Numbered from the stretch's first letter, positions 16,461-25,764 are shown. The stretch: DNA of 41,106 nt from an uncultured Bacteroidota bacterium (GCA_947168315.1 CAMVLL010000010.1:1-41106), one strand, 5' to 3'. Notes: a model not told the origin generated them from the sequence alone. Numbers and translations are program-made.

Positions 16461-18239
16461 TTAGAATTTGCATAAAGAATAATACCAATAAGTCCGTCCA
16501 AACTCACGCTTAAGTGCAGCTTCCGGGTTTAAACCTTTCTGCTGTGTTTCCATAAACTTTTGTATGAATTGATTATGACGGTTAATCGTTTCCTCTGATA
16601 CGCCATGTTCATGACAGTAGCCGAGGTCGAACTCATTGTTTTCAACCAAGGCCTCTTGAAGTAAAACCGGAACTTCCTTCAATACTTTTGTCCCATAGTA
16701 TTTATCCATAAACTGACTTAAACTTTGGGCATCTTTTGTCACAAGAAGGAAAGCAATGGCATATTCTATGGTATTCTTATCAGGCGAATCTCCATCGAGG
16801 ATATTTAATAAGTCAACATACGCACCTCGTGTGAAGGGGTAAGTGCCTTCGGGTGGAAGATCTTTTCGCTTCTGTGACAGCTCAGGGTCGGCTTCGACAA
16901 GGTCATCACGGAATAAGAATTTACGATAGTCCTTTGCCCATTGTTTATATCTCCACGTTTTCTCCAAGATCTTGATATATTTTTCTGCGATAGGGTAGTC
17001 ACCATAAATGATATTTGTCTTGGCCATCATCTTAATAATCGAGGGATTTCCATAGCGGTCGGCCACAAAAGAGTCGAATGCGATATTACGTGCTGAGGCG
17101 ATATTTCCCATCTGATAAAGGATGTGGGCTGAGATTGCCCAAATCTCAGGCGTCGTCTCCGCAAAATTACCTTGAAGCATAATGGAATTGGCACCATCCT
17201 GTGGCAGATCAAATAGATGTGTCAAGAGCATACCTTTATGTGATAAGGCAAGATTGGCATAGTTGGTAATAAGGTAGTTGTTGATATTTAAATATCTGCT
17301 ATTTAAAATCTTATCCCATTGCTCATTTACGATATAATCTTGTAGTTCTATAATCGGATAGATAATGTTTCGACGGCTCTTGTTGGCATCATGGATAAAA
17401 TATGAGCCAACTCCAATAAGACATACAATAGTAATCACTATCTCAATGCTCGCCTTCATCTTTGGAATAAAGCGTAAGATAAGAGCGACAAGGAGTAAAA
17501 CGATAAGAGCAACCCACGAATATTGAATGGTTAGATGGGGTTCCATGGTCGGCTCATAATAGAAATCATTTAAATAGGCATAACGACTGCTTTGCAATTC
17601 CCCTGTTATGATTAAATAGAATCCAAGTAAAAGAATCAGAGCAACGGTTATAAGTTGTAGATAACTCTTTTCCTCCTTCTGAATTACATCGTATACCAAG
17701 ATGGCACATGAAAGTAATAAACCTATTGATCCGGCTATCAGGTAAAGACCTAAAGACAGTATACTTGCAAAAGCAATGCGATAGGGAACTTTCATGGAAT
17801 GTGCAAAACGAACATAAAGATACAGGAATACTGTAGTTAAAAAGAAAGAGATGAACCCCTCGTAATTGTAATTAAAATCGAATAGTATATTAACTTGGTA
17901 AAACAAAGGAAGGAAACATAGAGGTAGCAAATACAATGCCTGATGGATTCGTTTGACTACTAGCCAAATCAGATATGATAATACGACTCCGATTAGTGCA
18001 GTTACAATCGGCCCTACAAACTTAATAGAAAAGAATTGGACGATAAAATGTGAGATGAACAATGAAAAGCCACCGAGTGAGAGGTATCTTTCACAGATGG
18101 TATCGAAGTCATATAAGAACATTGACTGCTGTTCCCTGTATATGAAAAGGAAACGTTGTGTTATGTCTAGGTGATAGATTAAAAAAAGAAGTGCTAACGT
18201 ACATATTAGTACGGGAATATATTTTCCTTTGCTTTTCAT
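16461..18239 (-). CDS. Multi-spanning membrane protein with soluble helical C-terminus (DUF6057-like)
   Basis: This 592-residue protein is very hydrophobic over its first 310 residues, with about nine or ten membrane helices (for example SYLIWLVVKRI and LITVALILLLGFYLIITGEL). The last 280 residues are soluble and alpha-helical, with TPR-like pairs (MGNIASARNIAFDSFV, YGDYPIAEKYIKILEK). The family resembles the Bacteroidales DUF6057 proteins, which I recall next to heme-propeller lipoproteins like the downstream gene. I cannot assign a function. The coupling (10-base gap) suggests the pair acts as one membrane complex. Confidence 0.7.
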   Translation of the reverse strand: MKSKGKYIPVLICTLALLFLIYHLDITQRFLFIYREQQSMFLYDFDTICERYLSLGGFSLFISHFIVQFFSIKFVGPIVTALIGVVLSYLIWLVVKRIHQALYLLPLCFLPLFYQVNILFDFNYNYEGFISFFLTTVFLYLYVRFAHSMKVPYRIAFASILSLGLYLIAGSIGLLLSCAILVYDVIQKEEKSYLQLITVALILLLGFYLIITGELQSSRYAYLNDFYYEPTMEPHLTIQYSWVALIVLLLVALILRFIPKMKASIEIVITIVCLIGVGSYFIHDANKSRRNIIYPIIELQDYIVNEQWDKILNSRYLNINNYLITNYANLALSHKGMLLTHLFDLPQDGANSIMLQGNFAETTPEIWAISAHILYQMGNIASARNIAFDSFVADRYGNPSIIKMMAKTNIIYGDYPIAEKYIKILEKTWRYKQWAKDYRKFLFRDDLVEADPELSQKRKDLPPEGTYPFTRGAYVDLLNILDGDSPDKNTIEYAIAFLLVTKDAQSLSQFMDKYYGTKVLKEVPVLLQEALVENNEFDLGYCHEHGVSEETINRHNQFIQKFMETQQKGLNPEAALKREFGRTYWYYSLCKF

Positions 18240-18294
18240 GGTTGTTTGATTTTTTTCTTTTTTCTTGAGTTAAAACATAATGTTTGTTAGGTGT

Positions 18295-19359
18295 CTAAAT
18301 TTTTAAACCGTCCAATAACGTAATGTAAGTCTGGATCGCATTCTCAATCTCACTGATACAGATATATTCATCAGCCGAGTGAGATCGTGCGGAATGTCCT
18401 GGCCCCATTTTTAGTGACGGGAAGTTCATCAAAGCTTGATCGGATAAAGTAGGAGATCCAAAAGGAACTTTCCCTAATTCAATCGCCCGTTGTACGAGTG
18501 GGTTTTGTAAATCAATATGAGAAGAATTCAGGCGGAAAGAATGTGCTTTTACCTCACTCTTGACATGCTTACAAATTTCTTGGAAGAGTTCTTCGTTTGA
18601 ATAGCACTCGTTGCTCCGTACATCAACAAGGAATGTACATTGATCAGGGATAACATTGTGTTGGGTCCCTGCTTGGATAACGGTGACAGTCATTTTTACC
18701 GGCCCTAAAAGTGGGGATTCTTTAGTAAAACGGTAATCACGGAACCAACAAAGATCGTCCATCGCTTGATAAATAGCGTTGATACCTTCGTTACGTGCTG
18801 CATGACCAGCCTTGCCATGAGCGATCACATCCAAAACCATTAAACCTTTCTCCGCGACAGCAGGTTGCATGTCGGTAGGCTCACCAACTAATGCCATTGC
18901 GATAGGAGGAAGTTGGGGTAAAACACTTTCAATGCCATTCTTTCCAGACACTTCTTCCTCACAAGAAGCCAAGATGATAAGGTTATATTCTTGTTCTGTC
19001 TTCGATAGATAGTTGTATACTTGAAGAAGAGAAACCAAGCTGGCTCCAGCATCGTTACTTCCTAAACCATAGAGACGGTCTTCCTCGATAGTGGGAGTAA
19101 ACGGCTCCCGGATCCATCCACTGACTGGCTTAACCGTGTCGATATGAGAGTTCAAAAGGATGGTAGGCTTCGAAGGTTGATATTGGGGATTAATGCACCA
19201 AATGTTATTGCCGGAACGTTGTGGCACAAGACCCATCTCTTCCATGCGTGTCTGAAGAAAATCAGCTGCTTTCTGTTCTTCACGACTTATGGAAGGAATG
19301 CTAATCAGTGATTTAAGCAGGGTGATAGCATCAAGTGTATAATCAGATATGTGCCCCAT
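18295..19359 (-). CDS. M20-family metallohydrolase (ArgE/DapE-type amino acid deacylase)
   Basis: This 354-residue zinc hydrolase carries the M20 residues in order: LLNSHIDTVKP (His and Asp), GSNDAGAS (bridging Asp), SCEEEVSG (general base Glu and metal Glu), VGEPTDM and GHSARSHSADE (last metal region). The M20 small domain lies around residues 175-290 (GKAGHAARNEGINAI). The likely role is removal of an N-acyl group in arginine biosynthesis (acetyl or succinyl ornithine/citrulline), as in other Bacteroidales. The other arginine genes are absent, so substrate is inferred from the family only. Confidence 0.85.
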   Translation of the reverse strand: MGHISDYTLDAITLLKSLISIPSISREEQKAADFLQTRMEEMGLVPQRSGNNIWCINPQYQPSKPTILLNSHIDTVKPVSGWIREPFTPTIEEDRLYGLGSNDAGASLVSLLQVYNYLSKTEQEYNLIILASCEEEVSGKNGIESVLPQLPPIAMALVGEPTDMQPAVAEKGLMVLDVIAHGKAGHAARNEGINAIYQAMDDLCWFRDYRFTKESPLLGPVKMTVTVIQAGTQHNVIPDQCTFLVDVRSNECYSNEELFQEICKHVKSEVKAHSFRLNSSHIDLQNPLVQRAIELGKVPFGSPTLSDQALMNFPSLKMGPGHSARSHSADEYICISEIENAIQTYITLLDGLKI

Positions 19360-19378
19360 AAAAATGAAATTTGTTTTG

Positions 19379-19438
19379 CAAATATACTATTTTGTTCCTA
19401 ATTAGGTATGGATATTTGCAAATTAAACAATATCTTTG
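19379..19438. promoter_or_regulatory. Divergent -7 elements of the M20 and acyl-CoA synthetase genes
   Basis: TATCTTTG at 19431-19438 reads plus. CAAATATA at 19379-19386 is the same element type reading minus. Clear -33 partners are missing. The plus element puts the start site near 19445, downstream of an in-frame ATG at 19408. This is why the synthetase is started at 19465. Confidence 0.5.
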
Positions 19439-19464
19439 TAACATATTACTTAAAAGAAGGATTC

Positions 19465-21270
19465 ATGAGTAACTCTCTTATGTCGAACCTGATACAAAAT
19501 CAGGCGAAGAAATTTGGAAACCGTGTAGCTTTAAAGTATAAGAATTATGAGACAGGTGTATGGGATACTGTCTCCTGGGATGAATTTGCTACAATCGTCA
19601 CATCAGTTTCTAATGCTCTTTTAGAGCTGGGTGTAGGCGTTCAAGAGAACATTGGCGTTTTTTCTCAAAACAAGCCAGAATGTTTGTATGTTGATTTCGG
19701 TGCGTATGGTATTCGTGCGGTGACGATTCCTTTCTATGCGACAAGTTCAGAGACACAAGTTCACTATATGTTGACGGATGCTTCCATTCGTTATATGTTC
19801 GTAGGTGAACAACTGCAATATGATGTGCTCTCGAAGGTTATGGCCTTAGGCACAAACATACAAAAAATTGTGGTTTTTGATCGCAATGTGAAATTGGATC
19901 CGCAAGATCGGGTCTCTATTTATTTTGATGAGTTCTTGAAGAAGGGTGAAGACCGTAAACATCAGGATGAAGTGGAAAAGAGGATTGCGGATTCACATAG
20001 CATGGATATTGCTAACATCTTGTATACCAGTGGAACGACAGGCGAGAGTAAAGGTGTAATGTTGCATCATATCTGTTACGAGTCAGCCTTGGCGGCTCAT
20101 CATAAGCGTTTTCCTGAACTTGGGCCGGATGATGTAGTCATGAATTTCTTACCTTACACACATGTCTTTGAAAGAGGGTGGACTTATTGGTGTATTTCTG
20201 AGGGCTGTACGTTAGCAGTCAACTTGAGACCTCAGGAAATTCAGCAGTCTTTGGTTGAGGTTCATCCAAGTTGTATGTGTAGTGTTCCTCGTTTCTGGGA
20301 AAAAGTCTATCATGGTGTTCAGGATTTGATCAACACTTCTTCTGGTGTTAAAAAAGAACTATTGTTACAAGCCATCGAGGTTGGTAAAAAACATAATTTA
20401 GGTTACCTCTGTCAAGGGAAGAAACCTCCATTGGCTTTGCATCTACGTTATAAATTCTTCGAGAAAACGGTATTTAGCCTATTGAGAAAGCGGCTTGGCC
20501 TAGAGTACGGACGGTTCTTCCCCACTGCGGGAGCAGCCATTCCACCAGCTGTCCAAGAGTTTATCCTCAGCGTCGGCATCAATATGGTAGCTGGATATGG
20601 ACTGACAGAATCATTGGCTACCGTCTCTTGCGAAGAGGAATATGACCATGTCATCGGCAGTGTCGGCAGAGTTATGCCACACATGCAAGTGCGTATTGGA
20701 GAAGATAATGAGATTCAACTGAAAGGTGATAGTATTACTCGTGGATATTATAAGAAAGAGGCAATCACTAAGGCTTCCTTTACTGAAGATGGATGGTTCC
20801 GTACGGGAGATGCAGGTTATTTGAAAGACGGACATTTGTTCTTGACTGAACGTATCAAGGACTTGTTCAAGACATCGAATGGAAAATATATAGCACCGCA
20901 GTCAATTGAATCGAAGCTGGTAGTGGATCGCTATATCGATCAGATTACAATTATCGCCGACCAACGTAAGTTCGTCTCTGCATTGATTGTTCCAAGCTAT
21001 GGGCTTGTTGAACAATATGCTCAAAAAGAAGGAATAGAGTATTCTTCTATGGCTGAACTGTTGAAGGATGAACGTATTATTCAATTATATAAAAATCACA
21101 TTGATACGTTGCAGCAGCAATTTGCTCACTATGAACAGATTAAACGCTTCACACTTCTACCTGAACCATTTAGCTTGGAGCGTGGAGAACTGACAAATAC
21201 GCTCAAGATTAAACGAAACGTGGTAGCAAAGAACTATGCTACTGAAATAGCTGCTATGTATCAGGAATAA
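19465..21270 (+). CDS. fadD: Long-chain fatty acid-CoA ligase (AMP-forming)
   Basis: This 601-residue adenylate-forming enzyme activates fatty acids to acyl-AMP and then acyl-CoA. The P-loop ILYTSGTTGESKGVML is near residue 185. NFLPYTHVFER, GYGLTES (about residue 380), GWFRTGDAGYL and RIKDLFKTSNGKYIAP are the remaining A3-A10 motifs of the family. The C-terminal Lys sits in TNTLKIKRN. No signal peptide or membrane segment is seen, so it should be a cytoplasmic or peripheral protein. The gene precedes prfB by 10 bases and probably shares its transcript. Confidence 0.93.
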   Translation: MSNSLMSNLIQNQAKKFGNRVALKYKNYETGVWDTVSWDEFATIVTSVSNALLELGVGVQENIGVFSQNKPECLYVDFGAYGIRAVTIPFYATSSETQVHYMLTDASIRYMFVGEQLQYDVLSKVMALGTNIQKIVVFDRNVKLDPQDRVSIYFDEFLKKGEDRKHQDEVEKRIADSHSMDIANILYTSGTTGESKGVMLHHICYESALAAHHKRFPELGPDDVVMNFLPYTHVFERGWTYWCISEGCTLAVNLRPQEIQQSLVEVHPSCMCSVPRFWEKVYHGVQDLINTSSGVKKELLLQAIEVGKKHNLGYLCQGKKPPLALHLRYKFFEKTVFSLLRKRLGLEYGRFFPTAGAAIPPAVQEFILSVGINMVAGYGLTESLATVSCEEEYDHVIGSVGRVMPHMQVRIGEDNEIQLKGDSITRGYYKKEAITKASFTEDGWFRTGDAGYLKDGHLFLTERIKDLFKTSNGKYIAPQSIESKLVVDRYIDQITIIADQRKFVSALIVPSYGLVEQYAQKEGIEYSSMAELLKDERIIQLYKNHIDTLQQQFAHYEQIKRFTLLPEPFSLERGELTNTLKIKRNVVAKNYATEIAAMYQE

Positions 21271-21280
21271 ATGAACTTAA

Positions 21281-22396
21281 ATGATAACATTAGATCAACT
21301 TAAAAACGTTATAGATCGTACTACTGCGCTGAATCACTATCTGGATATAGATAATAAGATGGTGCAGCTGGAGGAAGAACAGCTTCGTACACAAGCACCC
21401 GACTTCTGGGAAGATCCGAAGCGGGCAGAGGCTCAGATGAAGAAAGTGAAAGAGATTCAGAGATGGATCGAGGGATATAAAGAAGTGAAAACACTTAGTG
21501 ACGAGCTGGAATTGGCTGTCGACTTCTTTAAGGATGAGCTGGTCTCCGAGGCAGATGTAGATGAAGCTTATCAAAAAGCCATTACTGCAGTGGAGGCTTT
21601 GGAATTGAAGAATATGCTACGTCAAGAAGCTGATCAGATGGATTGTGTTCTGAAGATCAACTCTGGAGCAGGTGGTACGGAAAGTCAAGACTGGGCTTCC
21701 ATGTTGATGCGTATGTATATGCGTTGGGGCGAGGCTCACGACTATAAAGTTACTATAACCGACCTTCAGGAAGGTGATGAGGCTGGAATCAAATCAGTTA
21801 CCATGAACGTGGAGGGTAGCTTTGCTTATGGCTATCTGAAAGGGGAAAACGGTGTTCATCGTTTGGTACGCGTTTCTCCATATAACGCTCAAGGAAAACG
21901 AATGACGTCATTCGCTTCTGTCTTCGCTACCCCTTTGGTTGATGATAGTATTGAGGTAAATATTGAACCAGCTCGAATTAGTTGGGATACATTCCGTAGC
22001 GGTGGCGCTGGTGGACAGAACGTAAATAAAGTTGAGTCGGGTGTTCGCTTACGCTATCAATATAAAGATCCATATACTGGTGAAGAAGAAGAAATCCTGA
22101 TCGAGAATACTGAGACCCGTGACCAACCTCACAACCGAGAAAACGCTTTGCGTCATCTTCGTTCTATCTTATATAATAAGGAGTTGCAACACCGTATGGA
22201 GGAACAAGCAAAGGTTGAGGCTGGCAAGAAGAAGATTGAATGGGGTTCTCAAATACGAAGCTACGTCTTTGATGACAGAAGAGTGAAGGACCATCGGACA
22301 AATTACCAGACATCCGACGTGAATGGTGTGATGGATGGAAAGATTGATGAGTTTATCAAAGCTTATCTGATGGAATTCTCGGGCTCTGAGAATTAA
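21281..22396 (+). CDS. prfB: Peptide chain release factor 2
   Basis: RF2 terminates translation at UGA and UAA. The 371-residue protein is full length and read in a single frame, so the programmed +1 frameshift found near codon 25 of many bacterial prfB genes is absent. The GGQ motif that triggers peptide release is present (SGGAGGQNVNKVESG). The stop-codon recognition tripeptide reads SPY (RVSPYNAQGKR) where many RF2 proteins have SPF, as I recall for other Bacteroidales. A coiled-coil N-terminal domain covers residues 1-110. Confidence 0.96.
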   Translation: MITLDQLKNVIDRTTALNHYLDIDNKMVQLEEEQLRTQAPDFWEDPKRAEAQMKKVKEIQRWIEGYKEVKTLSDELELAVDFFKDELVSEADVDEAYQKAITAVEALELKNMLRQEADQMDCVLKINSGAGGTESQDWASMLMRMYMRWGEAHDYKVTITDLQEGDEAGIKSVTMNVEGSFAYGYLKGENGVHRLVRVSPYNAQGKRMTSFASVFATPLVDDSIEVNIEPARISWDTFRSGGAGGQNVNKVESGVRLRYQYKDPYTGEEEEILIENTETRDQPHNRENALRHLRSILYNKELQHRMEEQAKVEAGKKKIEWGSQIRSYVFDDRRVKDHRTNYQTSDVNGVMDGKIDEFIKAYLMEFSGSEN

Positions 22397-22408
22397 AAGG
22401 GAAAACAT

Positions 22409-22440
22409 TTTGGTTTTTCTGGAAAAACTAATTACTTTTG
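22409..22440 (+). promoter_or_regulatory. Promoter of the 43-residue membrane peptide
   Basis: TTTG at 22409-22412, 20 bases, then TACTTTTG at 22433-22440: a near-ideal Bacteroidetes promoter just after prfB. It gives a leader of about 22 bases to the ATG at 22469. Confidence 0.75.
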
Positions 22441-22468
22441 GGGAAGAAATCAATTAAAATAATATACC

Positions 22469-22600
22469 ATGGCAAAGAAAAGCAAGAAAAACAAGGTCAC
22501 AAAACGTGATGAAGAACAAGCAAGAAAGGTGATTAAAGGAATATGTTTCGGCTTAATCATTTTGATGCTGATTATCTTGTTTGTGATCGTGTTACAATAA
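22469..22600 (+). CDS. Small single-pass membrane protein (43 residues)
   Basis: This short protein starts MAKKSKKNKVTKRDEEQARK: a strongly basic cytoplasmic tail, followed by one hydrophobic helix (about residues 22-42, rich in Ile/Leu/Val) that ends at VLQ. Topology should be N-in. It has its own strong promoter and an immediate intrinsic terminator, which supports it as a real independently expressed gene. No family is recognised. Small basic-tail membrane proteins often modulate larger membrane complexes, but that is only a suggestion. Confidence 0.75.
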   Translation: MAKKSKKNKVTKRDEEQARKVIKGICFGLIILMLIILFVIVLQ

Positions 22601-22607
22601 AAATGGT

Positions 22608-22635
22608 AGTCTCGCAAGTTCTTGCGAGACTTTTT
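22608..22635 (+). terminator. Intrinsic terminator after the small membrane protein
   Basis: AGTCTCGCAAG and CTTGCGAGACT are perfect complements around a TT centre, followed by TTTT. It lies only 7 bases before the start of the CYTH gene, so read-through or an attenuator-like role is possible. Confidence 0.85.
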
Positions 22636-22642
22636 AAACTAT

Positions 22643-23131
22643 ATGCCACAGGAAATAGAACGTAAATTTTTGGTCTTGGATGATTCGTTTAAAGATATGG
22701 CTTATGCATGCAGTCATATCACCCAAGGCTACCTGACCCATGGTAAAGGTCGGTCTGTTCGTGTTCGCATTCGTGATGATAAAGCTTATCTTACCATCAA
22801 AGGTTCCTCTATTCATGGTGGATTAAGCAGATATGAATGGGAGAAGGAGATTTCATTGACGGATGCTCAGGATTTGATGAAGTTGACTGAGCCAGGTAGA
22901 ATAGATAAGCATCGTTATCTAGTGAAAAGTGGTGAGCACGTCTTCGAAGTGGACGTTTTTCACGGTGAAAACGAGGGTTTGGTTATGGCTGAGGTGGAAC
23001 TGAAAAGCGAGGATGAATCTTTTATCAAGCCTCCATTCATTGGCAAGGAAGTGACAGGCGACCGAAGATATTACAATTCTTTTCTTACCCAAGTACCGTA
23101 TTCAGTATGGGGAAAGGCTCAAGGCGAATAA
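22643..23131 (+). CDS. CYTH domain protein (probable inorganic triphosphatase)
   Basis: This 162-residue single-domain protein opens with the signature EIERKFLV (ExExK motif, residues 4-11) and continues with the tunnel-fold pattern SVRVRIRDDKAYLTIKG, SRYEWEKEI, KHRYLVKSG, FEVDVFHGENEGLVMAEVEL: alternating basic and acidic residues that line the triphosphate tunnel. Stand-alone short CYTH proteins of this kind are usually tripolyphosphatases; thiamine-triphosphatase or adenylate cyclase activity is less likely. I chose ATG at 22643 because an in-frame TTG start at 22622 would lie inside the upstream terminator. Confidence 0.88.
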   Translation: MPQEIERKFLVLDDSFKDMAYACSHITQGYLTHGKGRSVRVRIRDDKAYLTIKGSSIHGGLSRYEWEKEISLTDAQDLMKLTEPGRIDKHRYLVKSGEHVFEVDVFHGENEGLVMAEVELKSEDESFIKPPFIGKEVTGDRRYYNSFLTQVPYSVWGKAQGE

Positions 23132-23148
23132 TACTATTCGCCTTTTCT
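23121..23148 (+). terminator. Terminator overlapping the CYTH stop codon
   Basis: AAGGCGAATA pairs perfectly with TATTCGCCTT around ATAC, followed by a T-rich run. The stop codon TAA (23129-23131) lies inside the left arm and loop. Confidence 0.85.
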
Positions 23149-23245
23149 TTTATATTGGGGGATGCTTTTCGATAAATGGATGATATATTAAGAAAGATTA
23201 TTGTAGTCTAAACACAATCAGATAATTTAGTGAAGCTGATGGAAA

Positions 23246-23267
23246 GGGATTTTCAAGTAAAAATCCC
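23246..23267. other. Small hairpin in the leader region of the transporter gene
   Basis: GGGATTTT and AAAATCCC form an 8-bp stem with a 6-base loop. The surrounding 23150-23400 is non-coding. A -7-like TACTTTTG at 23363-23370 probably starts the transporter transcript, with no good -33 element at the normal spacing. Confidence 0.4.
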
Positions 23268-23402
23268 AAACAAATGTGTGAACGAGTAATAACAAATTGA
23301 TATTTGTAGGCCAGTATTTATATTTTTATGAAAAATAATCATGTCTTTTGTGAATAAATTTCTACTTTTGTGGGATAATTGCTGAAAAAGTCGAAAAGAG
23401 GT

Positions 23403-24767
23403 ATGAGTTCACACGAAAGAGTTAAGTTTGCAAGTAAGATAGGTGCTGTTTTGGCAGCGGCTGGTTCCGCTGTTGGATTGGGTAATATTTGGCGTTTCCC
23501 TTATGAGACAGGAGCACATGGCGGTGCTGCTTTTATCCTTATTTATTTAGCATGTATTCTTTTGTTGGGCTTGCCTGTGATGATTGCGGAATTTACGATC
23601 GGTCGCCGTTCAAAAGCGAGTACAGGTAGTGCCTTTAAGGCTTTATCTCCAGGGACGGCGTGGAAATGGGTCGGTTATCTGGGCGTGTTGACAGGTTTCT
23701 TGATCCTTGGTTATTATGCTGTTGTAGCTGGCTGGACGTTAGAATATGTCTTGGAGGCAGGAACAAATGGTTTTGCAGGGAAGAGTTCTGCCGATTTCAT
23801 CGCTGCTTTCGGCTCTTTCTCGCAGGATCCGATTCGTCCATTGTTTTGGCTTCTTGTTTTTATGTTGCTGACTCATTTTGTTATTGTGTTGGGTGTAGAG
23901 AAAGGTATTGAACGTTCGGCCAAAATCCTTATGCCGATTCTTTTCATTCTCTTGATTGTGATGGCGATATGTTCGATGTTATTGCCCAATGCTTCCAAGG
24001 GACTGGAGTTTTTGTTCAAACCTGATTTTAGTAAGATAGACCATTCAACTTTCCTTTCTGCGATGGGGCAGACTTTCTATTCGTTAAGTCTTGGAATGGG
24101 GTGTTTGTCAACATATGCTTCTTATTTCTCGAAAGATACAAAACTAGTGAAGACAGCTTTCAGTGTTGGTTTGATTGATACCATTGTGGCAATCTTGGCA
24201 GGTATCATCATATTCCCTGCTGCTTTCTCCGTAGGTATTCAACCCGATGCGGGCCCTTCGCTAATCTTTATAACCTTGCCGAATGTCTTCCAACAGGCTT
24301 TTGGAAATATTCCAATCTTGGCGTACATCTTCTCGGTGATGTTCTATGTACTTTTGGCTTTAGCAGCTCTTACTTCTACGATTTCGATGCATGAGGTGAC
24401 AACTTCTTTCTTACATGAACAGCTTGGTTTGTCACGCTCCCGTGCTGCTTCTGTTATCACTGTTTGTTGTTTCATCATTGGAATTTTTGCTTCCTTGTCG
24501 TTCGGTTTGCTTCGGGAGTATACGATTGCAGGAAAAGGTTTCTTTGATTTCTTGGATTACCTTACGGCAAAAATTATGCTTCCGTTTGGCGGCTTGCTCA
24601 TTTCCTTGTATGTTGGCTGGCATCTGGATAAACAGATCTCGTTCGAGGAGGTTACAAATGGTGGAAAGATAGGTGCTGGATTTTTCAAGGTGTACCTCTT
24701 CATTCTACGTTACGTTGCTCCGTTGGGAATCCTCTTTGTCTTCGCAAATGGATTAGGTTTGATTTAA
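23403..24767 (+). CDS. Sodium-dependent transporter, NSS/SNF family
   Basis: This 454-residue integral membrane protein has about 11-12 helices, close to the LeuT-type bacterial neurotransmitter:sodium symporters. The helix 1 signature GSAVGLGNIWRFPY (around residue 25), which carries sodium and substrate contacts, is intact. GGAAFILIYL and YSLSLGMGCLSTYASYF (helix 6-7 region) also match. These transporters take up amino acids with sodium ions. The actual substrate cannot be read from sequence. I start at MSSHERVKFASK; an in-frame TTG at 23379 is less likely. Confidence 0.93.
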   Translation: MSSHERVKFASKIGAVLAAAGSAVGLGNIWRFPYETGAHGGAAFILIYLACILLLGLPVMIAEFTIGRRSKASTGSAFKALSPGTAWKWVGYLGVLTGFLILGYYAVVAGWTLEYVLEAGTNGFAGKSSADFIAAFGSFSQDPIRPLFWLLVFMLLTHFVIVLGVEKGIERSAKILMPILFILLIVMAICSMLLPNASKGLEFLFKPDFSKIDHSTFLSAMGQTFYSLSLGMGCLSTYASYFSKDTKLVKTAFSVGLIDTIVAILAGIIIFPAAFSVGIQPDAGPSLIFITLPNVFQQAFGNIPILAYIFSVMFYVLLALAALTSTISMHEVTTSFLHEQLGLSRSRAASVITVCCFIIGIFASLSFGLLREYTIAGKGFFDFLDYLTAKIMLPFGGLLISLYVGWHLDKQISFEEVTNGGKIGAGFFKVYLFILRYVAPLGILFVFANGLGLI

Positions 24768-24852
24768 TGTAGTTTTGGCTATAATCTTTTGTTTATATTC
24801 GGCAAACTTCCTAATTTCGCCGGATAGATAAACCTTTTGATTTAGCTGAACT

Positions 24853-25764
24853 ATGTGGAAAGACTTCTTTTATTATTCAAAGGCTGAACGATATGCTATT
24901 ATTGTTCTATTGTTTTTCATCGTTTTGAATCTAACTTTGTGTTTAATAATCACTTCCTCTAAGCAACAAACTATTTCCGACGAGAAGTTGTCGGATGAGG
25001 AGCAAATCTTACATGATATGGATAGTCTGTCGCAGCGGGATTATTCTAACCATACTTCCAATTACCTTAATGAAACATCTATGTGTCTTATTAACTTTAA
25101 TCCGAACACGATAGATTCATTGTCATTGGTTCGGATGGGATTTCCTGTTCGGGTGGTACGGAATCTTTTAAAGTATCGTAGAGCTGGCGGATCTTTCAAA
25201 AAGGTTGATGATTTAGCAAAGATTTATGGACTAACCGAGAAACAGTTCGAAACAGTGGCTCCTTTTGTTCAACTGCCTACTGAACTTCGTAGAGAGAAAC
25301 CGATAGTTGAGGACGATTCAACAATGGCGATTAAACCACAACGGTACATTGAGCATATCGTAAAGTTTGATGAGGGGACACAAGTCGATTTGAATATGGT
25401 GGACACGTCAGAATTGAAACGGATTCCAGGAATTGGGAGTGGAATTGCTCGACAAATCGTTCAATATCGTCAACGTCTGGGTGGTTTCTATGAGGTAAAT
25501 CAACTAAAGGACTTACCATATGTGACTGATGATATGTTACCTTGGTTCAGACTTGAAGAAGTTCATCTGGAGAAGATTGAGATTAATAAAGCAGGGCTGG
25601 AGCAACTTCGTAATCATCCATATATGAACTTCTACAAAGCAAAGGTAATTCTGGAACATCGTCGTAAGCGTGGAAAGATTAATGACATCTCTCAACTGTC
25701 GCTTTATGAGGAGTTCTCTGACGAAGACATAAAACGTTTGTCTCCTTACTTCTCGTTTGATTGA
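24853..25764 (+). CDS. Membrane-anchored helix-hairpin-helix protein (ComEA-like)
   Basis: This 303-residue protein has one membrane segment (about residues 15-36). Three HhH regions follow. The first contains NPNTIDSLSLVRMGFPVRV. The second contains VDLNMVDTSELKRIPGIGSG, the standard hairpin with a GIGxG turn. The third contains IEINKAGLEQLRNHPYMNF. Such proteins bind DNA without sequence specificity; ComEA-like members can act in DNA uptake, but no other competence gene is nearby. The second repeat is best conserved, and the others are degenerate. Confidence 0.85.
   Translation: MWKDFFYYSKAERYAIIVLLFFIVLNLTLCLIITSSKQQTISDEKLSDEEQILHDMDSLSQRDYSNHTSNYLNETSMCLINFNPNTIDSLSLVRMGFPVRVVRNLLKYRRAGGSFKKVDDLAKIYGLTEKQFETVAPFVQLPTELRREKPIVEDDSTMAIKPQRYIEHIVKFDEGTQVDLNMVDTSELKRIPGIGSGIARQIVQYRQRLGGFYEVNQLKDLPYVTDDMLPWFRLEEVHLEKIEINKAGLEQLRNHPYMNFYKAKVILEHRRKRGKINDISQLSLYEEFSDEDIKRLSPYFSFD

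Noticed and set aside
21281-21400. Programmed +1 frameshift in prfB
   Set aside because: The gene is open in one frame from MITLDQL to the end and there is no early TGA.
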